Below, one piece after another: positions 36,105-47,983 of a DNA stretch of 64,000 nucleotides (its first letter is position 1; the number at the start of each line of letters is the position of its first letter). The notes beneath the pieces were generated by a model. The model worked only from the letters and a program-made list of their open reading frames with translations. It had not been told where the DNA came from and made no database searches. The stretch comes from Cryptomeria japonica. Taxonomy: Eukaryota; Streptophyta; Pinopsida; Cupressales; Cupressaceae. The stretch is taken from positions 664,790,481-664,854,480 of the forward strand of contig NC_081412.1 of NCBI RefSeq assembly GCF_030272615.1. The letters run 5' to 3'. The position numbers and the translations under genes are program-made.

Positions 36105-37172
36105 CTAATAGGTACCTGATCCATAGACTGATATGATGACATAGGGACCCAACCAGTTAGGTTCAAATTTCCCTTTCTTTTCGTGATCTTGTTGATTTCT
36201 TGGATTTTCTTTGAGGACTAAGTCACCAATTTTGAAGTTTCTAGGAATGACCTTGTGATTGTAGCTCCTGCACATGCATTGTTGATATGTTTTGAGATGA
36301 GTATAAGCATGCTGACGTCTTTCATCTAATAGTTCAAGTTCTTGCAGTTGGTTAACTCGATACTCTTCATCTGGGATTAAGCCTTTCAAAGAGACTCTGA
36401 GAGATGGGATTTCTACTTCCAGGGGTAAAATGGCTTCTGATCCATATACCAATGAGTATGGTGTTGCTCCTATAGGTGTGCGGATGCTGGTTCTATATGC
36501 CCAAAGTGCTGAATTGAGTTGTACGTGCCAGTCTTTGCCTGCATCATTCACTGTTTTCTTGAGAATTTTCAATATAGTTTTGTTAGATGCTTCTGCTTGA
36601 CCATTTCCCTGTGGGTAGTATGGTGTAGAGAACCTATGTTGGATTTTGAATTTTGCACATAGTTCTTGGACATCTTGGTTTTTGAAAGGCCATCCATTAT
36701 TTGTGATGATTGAACTTGGAATACCATATCTGCAGATCAGATAATTTAGGATAAAAGAGGCAATTTGTTTCCTAGTCACGATGGTCATGGGAACTGCTTC
36801 TATCCATTTGGTAAAGTACTCTATTGCAGTTATAATGAACTTGTGTCCATTTGAAGATGAAGGATGAATTTTGCCAACTAAGTCTAGTCCCCACTAATAA
36901 AAGGGCCAGGATGTTGTAAATGGCTGCAGTTTCTGTGCTAGTGCATGTACCAGATTACCATGGATCTGGCATTTAGGACATTTCTTGGCGAAGTGGTATG
37001 AATCTTTCTCCATTGTAGGCCAGTAGTATCCCATCCGTAGAAGCTTTTTAGCAAGAGTAGTACCACTCGAATGTGTGCCACAAATACCTTCGTGAAGCCC
37101 GTGTAAAGTAGAATCAGAATCATTACGATCAAGGCAACAAAGAAGAGTACCATCTAGACCTTGATGATACAA
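36105..37172 (-). pseudogene. Tat integrase
   Basis: The H2C2 zinc-binding segment (HEGICGTHSSG, then KKCPKCQIHGN) is followed by the late catalytic core (STPYYPQGNGQAEASNK) and C-terminal part (GDLVLKE, then FEPNWLGPYVI). Broken fossil part. Confidence 0.88.
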
Positions 37173-37457
37173 AGTATCAGCGGTAAGGGTGTAACGGGTA
37201 GCTTGTCAGATAAAGTTACGTTTTTGGTTACGGGATTGGTCAATTGGTAAGATATTGTGCTTGAGGTAGTCGTATATTGGTCCATATAATGGAGAATCTA
37301 AACTAGTCAAGGCATAGATAACATGGGATTCAGAGTGGTCATAGGCGGGTGAGAACAGTTGCTTTGGAATTTGTAGTAATGAAGCGATAGTAGCCATTGC
37401 ATCGGCTACTTTTTTGTTCAATCTTGGGATTTGCTCGAAGGTGATGTGCACAAAATA

Positions 37458-38237
37458 CTATTTGAACTCATCCACCATTCGCTTGTAAGGTAGTAACTTG
37501 TCATCCTTTGTCTGATAGTTGTTGTTGATTTGATTGACGACTAGTCGTGAGTCTCCATAGACCTTTAACTCTGTGATTTTCCATTCTACGGCCATTTTGA
37601 TGCCTATAACCAATGCCTCATATTCAGCCACATTATTTGTGCATGGAAACATAAGCCTATATGATCTTGGTATAGTGTGTCCTTCAGGAGTGATGAATAG
37701 AATGCCAGCCCCTGAACCATGTTGTGTATAGGATTCGTCAAAGTATAGGGTCCATTGTTTGGTAGAAAGAGCAAGAACGTCCCTGTCTGGAAATTCAATC
37801 TCCATGGTTTGTTTTCCTGGTAGCGATGCTTTAGCCAGCTGATCTGCAATTGCTTGTCCTTTGATGGCTCTTCTTTCTGTGTATTGTATGTTGAATTCAC
37901 TGAGAATCATGACCCATTTAGCCAAGCGGCCTATAAGAGCTACTTTACTGAGTAGATATTTGAGAGGATCAATTTTTGTGACTAGCTTAATGGTGTGTGC
38001 TAGCATATAATGTCGGAACTTCTGAGATGTGAAGACCACTGTTAGGCAAGCCTTTTGAATGAATGTATAGTTGAGTTCATAGCCATTCAATGTCCTACTG
38101 ATGTAATATATGGCCCGCTCCTTTCCTTGTTGATCTTCTTGTGCCAATAGTGCCCCCAACAATATATCAGTTGTTGAGATATATAGGATAAGAGGCTTTC
38201 CTGCGACTGGTGGTACCAGAATTGGTGGATTCATCAA
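37458..38237 (-). pseudogene. Tat dual RNase H (gypsy type plus archaeal type)
   Basis: The first half is the gypsy RNase H (LYISTTDILLGALLAQED, then IQKACLTVVFTSQKFRHYML). The second half is a separate RNase H with LYFDESYTQHGSGAGILF, NVAEYEALVIGIKMA and VYGDSRLVVNQI. Having both is characteristic of the Tat lineage. Confidence 0.88.
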
Positions 38238-38240
38238 GTA

Positions 38241-39764
38241 CTATTTGATTTGGTAAAAAGATTCTGCACACTTGGTCTCCCATCTGAATGGTACATTTTT
38301 GTGTAGTAAATGGTTAAATGGTAGACTTTTATCGGCTAGTTGAGCGATGAATCGCCTGATTGATTGAAGTCGTCCTTGTAGAGATCTGAGTTGACTGATA
38401 TTCTGTGGTGGTGGCATATCCATAATGACTTGTACCTTTGCTGGATCTACTTTAATACCTTTAGCTGAGACTATGTAGCCTAGTAACTTGCCGGATGTAA
38501 CCCCGAAGACACACTTCTTAGGTTTGAGCCTGACTTGGAATTTCTCCAATCGATCAAAAATCTTTGTTAAGATGTTGAGATGTTCTACTCTGGTGAAGGA
38601 TTTAGATAGTAAATCTTCCACATAGTCTTCCATAAATGTGTGCATCATGTCATGGAATATTGTTGTCATTGCTCTTTGATAAGTGGCCCCTGCATTCTTT
38701 AAGCCAAAAGGCATAACATTCCAACAATACGTTCCCCAAGGATAGGTGAACACCGTTTTATCTTGATCTTCGAGAGCTATTTTGATTTGATTATAGCCTG
38801 AGAAACCGTCCATTAGTGAGAGCATTGCATGGCCTGCTGTGAGATCTACAATTATGTCGATGCTGGGTAGAGGAAAGTCGTCTTTTGGACAAGCTTTGTT
38901 GACGTCTCTGAAGTCAGTGCATATTCTGATACTACCATCTCGTTTTGATACTGGAATGATGTTGGAAATCCATTCTGCATAGTCAATGGGTCGGATGAAT
39001 CCGACATCTAATAGTTTCTTTATTTTAGTTTTGACCATGAGTGCCACCCATGGATTCATCTTCCATAGCTTTTGCTTGACTTGTTTAACTCCTAAAGAAA
39101 TGGACAAGTGATGCATGATTAAGTGTGGATCCACTCCGAGCATATCAACATATGACCAAGCAAAGTTAATTTGTTGTCCTTTAAAGAAAATGATGAATGC
39201 CAATCTTTCTTCCTCTGTTAGAGATTCTGCAAGGTGTATGTTTCTGGCTGCTTCCGTGGTACCAATGTTGATTGATTGAGTGGGCTCAATCAATATGGGT
39301 GATTGCTCATGAAAGTGCTCAGGAAGAGTGTCAAGTCTCCCATTGTTAGGTGCCTTAAAAAGGTTTTCACCCTCAGATGTGTCCTTTATTTTTACTTTTT
39401 TGTGATCTAGAGTTGCCATTGACTGGTTTTCAGCATCAAATCCTTTATTTGGTTTATTTTTGTGACTGAGAGACTTGGCACTCCCTGATTGGCAGACATC
39501 ATTACTTTGTTCACTGGTAGAGCTTGTTTCGGGATTTACGGTACATAGGTAATGGATAATAGATTCATCATCTGGAAAAATTGGTATATCATGGATTTTA
39601 GGTTCATCCCAGTCAATAAGGTCAGGAAAGACAAGTGGTAAGGAATCATTAGGTGGATCAAGGTCTGCTACTGTAAGTGTTAGGACAGAGTTTTCATCAT
39701 GATTGTTCTTGGTTTTAAAGAAGTCCAGGATTTCATCAAGGTCTTCGATGGTATTATCTTCCAC
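38241..39764 (-). pseudogene. Tat reverse transcriptase
   Basis: A 507-codon part with gypsy RT motifs: WISNIIPVSKRDGSIRICTD, DFPLPSID, LSLMDGFSGYNQI, MPFGLKNAGATYQRAM and the catalytic-box region near YVEDLL. The first 150 residues are an acidic linker between protease and RT. Confidence 0.9.
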
Positions 39765-40948
39765 ATAGACTTGTTCATAATGTTTCTGTTCACTTTCCTT
39801 AGCATCATAGATATTTTGTGGTCCAAATTCAAGAGGTCTATCTTTTGCATTATGTTCTTCTCGAGAAAGGGATATAGAATCAGGGATATCTGTAGTAGCA
39901 TTGGAGCAGGTACCCCATTCATATTCATTGGAATCTGTCTCAGAGGTCTCATCCCAGATTCTATCAGTGCTGTAAACAGGTATGTTCTATGGTGAAAACA
40001 AATCTTTGATGATGGATACCATTTTGATAGTTTTTGTTGATTCTGTGTCAGATCCGTCTTCTACTTTCTAGATTTGTTCATAGATTGTGCTTCCTCGGGG
40101 AGCAATAATGGTATCTAGAGATGACTTGATTTGTTCTTGAGACATTGGTGTTGGAATATGAGCTACTACTATAGATATGGCCTTCTTATGACTTAGAAGC
40201 TTTCCCTAATGTAACTTCTGATCTTGACGTTCCCGTGGATTGTTTCTGCTGATTCAAAGAGTGCTTCCTGCCAGGATTCTTCTTTGTACTTTGTCTTTAC
40301 TTTCCATTGAGGTTTTTTAGTTATGCTGGGCAGCCGTTTTAGATGGAAAGTGAGCTCACAACCCAATCCTGCTTTGTTTCTACTAGACTATGGAGGAAGA
40401 TCCATAGGTTCAGTGACTCCTTCTTTGCGTTTCCCAATGGGTCCTTTACCGTCATATCCCATTTGTTGCATGACTAAGTATCCTTTTCCATATAGGTGTG
40501 TTGGTAAAACAATGTCTAGAGTAGCTGCTCTATTATCTTCTTCTTCATCCTTGTATAACCAGCTAAGAACATCCTTGTCTTCTGATTCATGTGCTAGAGT
40601 ACCCAATTGGATGAAGGTACCATCAAATTTGGTAATTGGCTAAGTGGCCAGATGTGTTGATGTAGTAGGCAATCCATGAGATCTAGGTGATGTTGGTAAT
40701 TTGGCCAAACATAAAGGCTCCAAAGAGTATTCTCCCATACCTTGGTCTTTGATTTGCATTTTTTGCTTGAAATCTCCAAATAAAGAGTTGGGCTTTGCTG
40801 TTTGTAGATCTAATGTCAAAGATCACTGCTTTTCTCTATTATGAGGAACCAAACTATCATGGGCTACCCCCATTGCGTTGCAATGTAGAAATGGATTGTG
40901 ATTAGTAGATATGGAGATTTCTTGTCCGTCATAAGGAAATTTGACACA

Positions 40949-41500
40949 CTAGTGATACGTAGAAAGTACTGCTTTCATTTCATGTATCCAGGGTCGCCCT
41001 AACAAAATATTGTAGGTGAGATCTATATCTAAGACCTGACATATAGTAGCTTTTTGCACTGGTCCTACTTGAATGGGTAATATCACAGTTCCTTTAGAGG
41101 ACCTTTCCTCATCATCATATGCCTTTATGGTAATCTTCTTGCGGGGATCAATAGATTCTTCTGAGAAGCCTAATGCATGGATAAGCTTTAAAGTACATAT
41201 ATTAAGTTCGACTCCTCCATCTATTAAGACTCTTTTTACTCGATGTTTGCAAACAATGACTTTGATATGGAGAGGAGTATTATGCTGATGGCTTAAGGAA
41301 GCATCATCATGTTCTGAGAAGGTGAGGTTATGAGGTCTAGTCATATGGGTGACCATGGCTTGAAATCTGTCTGTATCCAGATTTTGAGGGACTTTGGTTT
41401 CCAATAGAGCTTGTTCTAATATATTTTTGTGCTTTGGTGATAGTTTCAACAATTCTAGTATAGATATCTGTGCTGGAGTTTTGCGTAGTTGGCTAACCAA
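40949..41500 (-). pseudogene. Tat aspartic protease region
   Basis: Minus-strand reading with RVLIDGGVELNI in the place of the protease D(S/T)G region and ILLGRPWIHEM after it, the usual pattern for plant gypsy proteases. It overlaps the end of the gag part. Confidence 0.8.
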
Positions 41501-42972
41501 GTCATATGGATTTTTGGTGTAGTAGTTGTAGGTGCAGTATGTCCTTTCAAGACATATTTCTGAGTTCGGGTTGTTACATTGACAGATTCATGATCAAGCC
41601 AATCTCGAATGGTGATGACATTTACTTGATGATCTTCGGCTAATATGTGATTTATGGTGTTGTTGTAGATATGGTTGATATGAGCTCCACGTGTATCATC
41701 TGAGGTTGAGGCACCATCTTTGTTGTAATTTGGGAGAGGGTTTTTAAAGGCTCCGTGATAACCATTTGTTTTGAGACCATCTACCATTAAGTCACCTCGA
41801 TCAATCATGTCTTGCACCATGTGTTTCAATCTCATGCAATCGTTCATTCTATGACCCTTGTTACGATGGAAATCACAATAGTGTGAATCATTCCACCAAG
41901 GTGGTTTGATTTGGGGTTCATAGTTGTTGATTGGAGGCAAAGAAAGAATCTTGTTTACCAAAAGTTCTCTGAATGCTGATTCTAATGATTGCCCTAGTGG
42001 TGTAAAGATATGCTTTTGGAAATTGTTCATGTTATTGTGTGAATTGTTGTTAGGTCCTGTATTCATGTTTTTGCTTTGAGTATCATTGGTGTTGTTTGTG
42101 TTGAGTTGTCCTTGATCGGTGTTTGGTGCATATGTATTAGCATTTAGATTAGCATTTTTAGGATTTTTCATGTTTTGAGGATTTTCAGATAATGCGAGCA
42201 CTGGTTGCTTAGATTTGGGATCATGTGTTTCATTGTTGCCTTCGTTTTTGTTTCGAGTCCAAAATCGAGATTTGTCTAGGTTGGTGTTGTTCTGGTTATT
42301 GTAGTTTGATGAGTTTGTTCCTTCCTTGTAGAATTTGAGTGTTCCCTTTTTGACACATGCTTCCTCTACTTGAATGCCATTCTCAATTAATTTAGCAAAA
42401 GATGGTATGCATTGAAGTTTTAGTCTGTAACTCATTTCACTATTCAAGTTATTGATGAAGATTTCCATTTTCTCCTTTTCGGGAATATCTCGACGATATC
42501 TGGAGACCATACGTCGCCAGCATTGAAGGAACACCATGAATGTTTTGTTGTTCTTTTGTTTGGTGTTGCAAACATCTAGCATGGTTATGGCATGTTGGAT
42601 GTTGTAGGAATATTGGGTTATGAATTTGTTAACCAATTCATTAAATGATCTAACAGGTGGTGTAATTTTGGATAACCATTCCATTGTTTGCCCTCCCAAG
42701 CTTCTTGGGAATAACCTCATTAAATAGGTGTCATCATGAGAAAATTCAAGGCTCATGGTGCAAAATTCTCGAACATGATCACGGGGATCACTTTTCCCAT
42801 CATATTTATCAAATTTAAGAACATCTGAGTTGGGAGGAAAAGGTACCATGTTCAATCTTCTACCAAATGGATAAGGATAGATTTCATTTAAAGAGTACCA
42901 CATTGTTGTCCCTTGTTGCATATCCTGTATTTGCCTTTGCAACATTTGCATTTGTTGAGTAAGGGCAGCCAA
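41455..42972 (-). pseudogene. Tat gag
   Basis: A 505-codon minus-strand part with a retrotransposon gag domain (FDKYDGKSDPRDHVREF, then MEWLSKITPP, then FITQYSYN) and a modified zinc-finger-like motif YCDFHRNKGHRMNDC near residues 365-380. An Asn-rich linker precedes the finger. It forms the particle shell in active relatives. Confidence 0.88.
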
Positions 42973-42987
42973 AGGTATATTATCTTA

Positions 42988-43909
42988 TCAAGGGAAAAGT
43001 TCTTCCCTTGTATTTGTTCTCAGCTGAAAAGGTGTGGTAAATGGTATATTTTTCTCTGGTGTTTCTAGTTCGGGTATACACATTTCTGGTATGCATTGTT
43101 CTGGAATGTGTTGCTCAGGTATGTGTTTTTCAAAGTTACGAGTTTCTTCTTCTCTTTGTTGTTCTTGATATGCATATTGTCGAGATCCAGTTTTAAAGAT
43201 GTTTGTGTCTAAATCTTCAAGAAGTTTAACGCCTTTACTTGTAAGCATGAGTAGATATTTTTCTTTGTCATTTTCCATGAGCCTTTCTACAAGCTTTTGG
43301 AATGAAGGGTTTTCTTGACATTCCTGAAGAAGTGCTTCAGAAATTTCAGGTTCTTCTAAGTGTGGAACTTCAAAAGGATTTGACAATCTTCGATTCATAC
43401 TAGACTCGGCATGTGTCTCGCTTTGTTGGTTTCTTTGAGAGAGAGTAACAGGCATTTTAGTAGAAACTTTTAGTGACGAAGGGGATAAAATCCTCTTCGA
43501 TGTGTTGCTCGGGGATGGGTGGTTCTGGTCGAGATGTGTTATAAGTGATGCACTTGTTGGGAAAGAATGCTGGATTGATTTTTCCTCCACGGTTTATGAT
43601 TTGATTAAAAGAGGACTTTTGACAGTAGGCTCTCATCTTTAAGGGTTCTTTGTCAAATTCGTTGGATTTGTTTTGGATATAACATTTGACATGATGAAGG
43701 AATACCCGATGAGATTTAAAGAGTTGACGATTGATGTATAAAAACTTATTTCTCTTGATGAATTTGGAAAAACTAGGTTGTTGTTTCTTCAACGTGATGT
43801 TACAATAAAGGTTCTTTCTTCTCAAAATATGGGGATTAGTCATGCATGAGTGATCAATGGTTTCCTTTGATTTGTTTGGATTTAGTTGATCTTGTTTGGA
43901 AAATTTCAA
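42988..43909 (-). pseudogene. Tat gag N-terminal region with short peptide repeats
   Basis: Minus-strand coding remains ahead of the main gag part. Near 43085-43150 they contain a run of five-residue repeats of the type HIPEQ (EKHIPEQHIPEQCIPEMCIPE). They are probably the N-terminal extension of gag or a small leader ORF. Fossil part of the Tat element. Confidence 0.6.
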
Positions 43910-44310
43910 ATCTTACTTTTATCAAAATGAAGGTTTAGATGCCCCTTCACGACAAAGCGTGTCAAATGATATGGATAAAAGTCTCCCGATATGGAAACTT
44001 TATTTGACAAATTGAAAATTTTAAACAAGTTTTTTTGAGATAAAATCCGTAAGATGGTAAAGGATTCTGTTGATACTGATGATGAGGTTTCCGGATTATG
44101 ATAAGAGAGACATGTTTTATCACGTGATTCATTTAGGATTTTGACAACGTTTGTTTTGACACAAATTTAGCTCAAGAAATAGCTTTAACAGTTTGTTTTA
44201 GTCACTCTGCTTTGATGAAAAATGATGTTGGTAATGAGAGGCTTTTGAAAATGTTTTCAAATTTTTTTAAATTCCTCATGGTTTTGCCCTCTGTTTTTAT
44301 GTTTTTGATC

Positions 44311-44662
44311 AAGCGCTAGAACAAAGACTACATGCGCTACTAAAATGACTCCACGCGCTAAAATGATGACCACACGTGCTAAAGTTTTGACTGTTCAAAA
44401 AATTGTTCTCTGGCTATTTAAAGGTCATGTGCTACCCTGGGCCTATCACGTGCTAACTGTTGAACTTTATGCGCTAATGTTTGGTTTCCACGCGCTAAGC
44501 TATTGTTTCCACGTGCTAGACTATTTTTTTGATGCGCTAAATGTCTTGACACTGTTTTGATTTTAGGATAAAACGCTACTGTTTAGCACCGACGCGCTAA
44601 CTTGATAGTTACATGCGCTAACAAAAATACCTCACACGCTAAGAAGTTGCTCTTATGCACTA
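44311..44662 (-). repeat. Motif array B: octamer at 21-bp spacing, before gag
   Basis: Fifteen copies resembling A(T/C)GCGCTA start at 44311, 44332, 44353, 44374, 44427, 44448, 44469, 44490, 44511, 44532, 44571, 44592, 44613, 44634 and 44655. Twelve of the fourteen steps are exactly 21 bp; the others are 53 and 39. The 13-bp spacers are unrelated. A 71-codon plus-strand open frame across it (44345-44560) reflects the 21-bp period and is not taken as a gene. Confidence 0.92.
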
Positions 44663-46184
44663 AATTGCCCTGATTTTTCCTTCGGATTGGTTTTTTTGTA
44701 AATTTTGAATTTTTGTCATGAATTTTTCAAGTTTGATGGATGATTTTCTGAAGTAGTAAAGGCAAGCACAACACAAAAAGCACAACCATTTTGCCTAATC
44801 TAACAAAAAGTGTATGTTCTGCGAGGATGTGTTCAAATCCCCAATGTTTTAACAGGTTTGGATATGAATAAGGCACTTCAGAAAGACTCTTTAGTCAAGG
44901 GTCATAAATAACATCATAGCCCACTAGTCTCGATACTCCATTAGCTCAAACAGCCGTGTCACCCCCTAGGGGGCGCCTGTTTTTTTGCCTTTTGCTAGAA
45001 ATTAACTCAAAGTGAATCGATTCACAGTTGAGTAGTTATCTTGGGAGATATATGGTGAGTAATCTTGGGGGCGGATTCTTCTCCACCCTTGCACTATGAT
45101 GTTATAAATGTCTGGTTACTGACTCGGTTCAAAGCTTCTATTTCTATGCTTCGTAATCAGGCTTCCTGTTTGGCCGTCAGTGATAAACTCCCTCAGGAGG
45201 CTTCCCAACCTTTAGAATAAAGGCTTTACGTATCTTGAGGATACTGGGGGAAAGCTAATCGCTACGCGCAACTCTTGAAAAGGACTTTCGTCACTTTCCA
45301 CATTTGATTATAGTGGGTTGGAATTCTTGGTGTCAAAGTCATTCCCCACTTAGGTCGTTCCCTTCACACCGGCCATAAATGGCTTTAAGAGTTGATTCCA
45401 ACTCCTCGAGAAGGCAGGCCTGCTAAAAGGTTTTGCGCTTGAAATACAGAAAGTTGTAAGAGTGGTTTGGATTTTTGATCACCCAGTTAAGGGGAGAGCA
45501 TATTCCTTCCACTTTCGAGACAAGGCAATCAAGTTGTTTCTTTTACCTTTCAATTCAGTGATTTACTAAAATCTATATGGAGATGTTGCTCCACGAAAAC
45601 ATGGTGTTTATTTTATCCTTTTAAGGCAATGATTTTCCGATCTATGAAAAAGAATTGGTCAACAAAGTCAATTCGATGTTTTGTCAAAAAAAGAAATTGA
45701 TCAAAAGGGGAAGATCTTCCCTCTTTAGTTGCAAATGACTTTGGACATGTGTGATTCTTTTACTTTGCAAAAATTTGAAGTGAATCCTTTTATGCACCAA
45801 AGGATGGTGAAGTTCTTTTTAAACACCTTTGTTTGCAAAAATGAAAAATTTACTTGTTCTTTTTAAAGCCCAAAATGAAAATGTTGTCTTCCTAGGAAAA
45901 GCAAGAAAAGATTGTTTTTGTGGTTCTTTTTATAGCCCAAATAAGGTGAGTTCAATTTTATTTAACAAGAATTAAAAAGACTTTAAATTCTAACTAACTT
46001 GAACAAGCTAGCAAAATTTAAACAATTTATAATTCTAAAAATAACACTAAGCTCCTCCTTGCAATAAGATGTCAGAAATCCTATAAAATACCCACCACAG
46101 TAGTTAGAAAAATATAAGATTTTGTGGACTTCAACAAGTCTAACTTTAAACTCGGTTACAATTTTAATTTTTGCCTACTGTCTA
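44663..46184 (-). other. Tat leader between motif arrays, non-coding
   Basis: About 1.5 kb without a recognisable frame. It includes a GC-rich palindromic spot CCCCCTAGGGGG near 44962. It is part of the long untranslated leader typical of large Tat elements. Confidence 0.5.
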
Positions 46185-46460
46185 TGATGCGCTACAGAAA
46201 GGACTGTATGTGCTACAATATAACCTAGATGCGCTAAAATAATGTCTCAATGCACTACATTGTTTTCGGGATGCGCTACTCTGTGCGTCGAAAGCGTTGC
46301 TCTATTTTTCTTCCATGCTCAGACCTACAGGAAAATTAGTGATTTGATGCACTAATATATTAATCGCATGCACTAGATGATGGACTCTACGTGCTAAACA
46401 GTGAACTGGATGCGCTAGGCTATTAACCGGATGCGCTAAACAATCAACTTAACGCGCTAA
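46185..46460 (-). repeat. Motif array C: octamer at 21-bp spacing, 5' leader
   Basis: Copies resembling ATGCGCTA (plus strand) start at 46187, 46208, 46229, 46250 and 46271, a worn one at 46292, then 46347, 46368, 46389, 46410, 46431 and 46452. Apart from the break around 46313-46347 every step is exactly 21 bp. Spacers of 13 bp show no common sequence. It lies just inside the 5' LTR of the Tat element. Confidence 0.92.
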
Positions 46461-46547
46461 TTCATTTTTCCCGCATGCCTGCAAAAGTAGTTAAATTTAA
46501 AAACCGATGTGATATATGGGTTTGGGCCCCACAGTGGGTGCTAGAAA

Positions 46548-47983
46548 TGTATGCGGGAAAAGTGGGTTGATAGAACTCAATATGTGAAAAATGTTTCAAT
46601 AGACTTGTCCACACACACATACAAGACTTCTTGGTGCAAGCTGTGGAGTAACGAAGTATTACTCAGCTTCCCAAGGTGGGTCCCATGGTTCTCTATCTCA
46701 CAATGTCCCTCAAACCAATATTTTTGCTGTCAGATCACTGAGCAAAATGGTTTAGGGATGGCAAATGCAAGAATGAGGGATGCTTTTGATAGATTTTAGA
46801 ATGATATGTATCCTTAGCTATGCATGATTCTAGAAATGCAATAAACTAACTATAAGATGACAAGGTTAGTAAACAAACTATCCTAATATGATATATTAGT
46901 CTATGATTGAGCTAAATGATAAAGAAAGTATTCTAAACATGCATATTTAGACTAATTTCTATTCTAAAGAGAGGCTAAATGATGAGCATAGAAATGATAT
47001 ATGAAAGCTTGAATGTATTTGAGCATAAGTGTGATACTACAAATTTGGAGGATGATTTAAAATGGAGGAATGAGAGCTTTATTTATAGTAAAAATAGGGC
47101 AATGGATGGTTAGGATTGAAAGAGTTGATCAAGGGTTGAGTTTGAAAGTTGGGGATCCATGTTTGCAATTTGCACCAATGAAATGGTGACAAGTGTCAAC
47201 ATAGGGTTGGGTTGAGAGAAGGGGTTGGAGGCATTAAATGCCTGAGAAGACCTCATGGTTATCTAGAGATAAGGGTTAAGCTTAAGTTAGGCTTACCCAC
47301 TGGATTAAGAGTTAATTCAAGGATAAACCCTTGTGCAAATGATTAAGAGATAATCATGGTCAAAGCATTAAAGGCTTGATGAGACCCTTGGGTTGGATGA
47401 AGGTTGAGTTAAAAGAAATTCTTTAACCATGTAAGAGGGTTTGAGTTAACCATTAATGGTTATTGAAGACTTTGGTGAATTAAGTGGTTGAAGACTTGAA
47501 GCCTTTAATGGTTATCAAAGACTTTGAGGATTTAAGAAGTGACTTCCCTTTTCTTAGGGATGTGACAAAGTTTAGAAGATGGATTAGGCTAATTAGAAGC
47601 GATTAGAAGATTCTAGAAGGGATTAGAAAGGGGTTTAGGAAGGCAAGTGGGAGATGTAGGATTTTGCAAGTGGATGGAGGGATAATAGGATTTAATTGAA
47701 ATAAAGTTAATTTAATTCAATTTGGTTGCAATTTGGGGAAATTAAATAAATTAGATTTATTCAATTTAGGATAACTATTTAATTAAATTTGAATTTAATT
47801 AAAAGTGGATAGGGGGGATTTAATTGAATAAAATGATTTATTCATTAAATGGGTATAGTGAATTTAATTTAAATAAATTGAGTAATTTACTTAATAAAAT
47901 AGAGGAATGTGGATAATTTAATTAAATAGAGAAATGAACATAAAATATTCATTTAAGAATATGGTCATTTTTATACGTCTACA
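46548..47983 (-). repeat. 5' LTR of the Tat element (1436 bp)
   Basis: On the minus strand it runs TGTAGACG...GCATACA. It is the same length as the partner at 29824-31259. The flanking PBS-side sequence to the left (46526-46547) reads TTTCTAGCACCCACTGTGGG on the minus strand, like the primer-site region of Tat elements; I cannot assign the tRNA. Confidence 0.93.
47091..47098 (-). promoter_or_regulatory. Probable LTR TATA box (5' LTR)
   Basis: Minus-strand TATAAATA, kept at the same place in the 3' LTR (30358-30365). It is the best candidate for the element's core promoter. Confidence 0.5.

Larger units (their letters stand above)
29824..47983 (-). mobile_element. Full-length Ty3/gypsy element of Tat type, broken, minus strand
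   Basis: An 18.16-kb element with two 1436-bp LTRs and a matching 5-bp flank ATATA on both sides (29819-29823 and 47984-47988); the flank is within TA-rich DNA, so the duplication is weak evidence alone. Minus-strand order: 5' LTR, primer-site region, long leader, gag, protease, RT, gypsy RNase H, a second RNase H, integrase, 3' spacer, purine tract, 3' LTR. The second, archaeal-type RNase H next to the first is a hallmark of the Tat lineage. The two LTRs differ at roughly 25-30 places by eye (about 2%), so insertion was fairly recent on a plant time scale. The element is not intact: a handful of breaks interrupt the coding regions. It also carries an opposite-strand captured gene and three motif arrays. 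Confidence 0.93.

Noticed and set aside
42988-43909. Envelope-like gene in the Tat element
   Set aside because: Lies before gag, lacks signal peptide and membrane helix, and fits a gag extension.
44345-44560. 71-codon open frame on the plus strand over array B
   Set aside because: Openness follows from the 21-bp (seven-codon) period. No start context or similarity, and arrays A and C do not keep a long frame.
44311-46460. CRISPR-like array (short repeat with unique spacers)
   Set aside because: Repeats are only 8 bp at 21-bp spacing, in a plant retroelement leader, with decayed variants and no cas genes. The unique spacers are interesting but not of CRISPR type.
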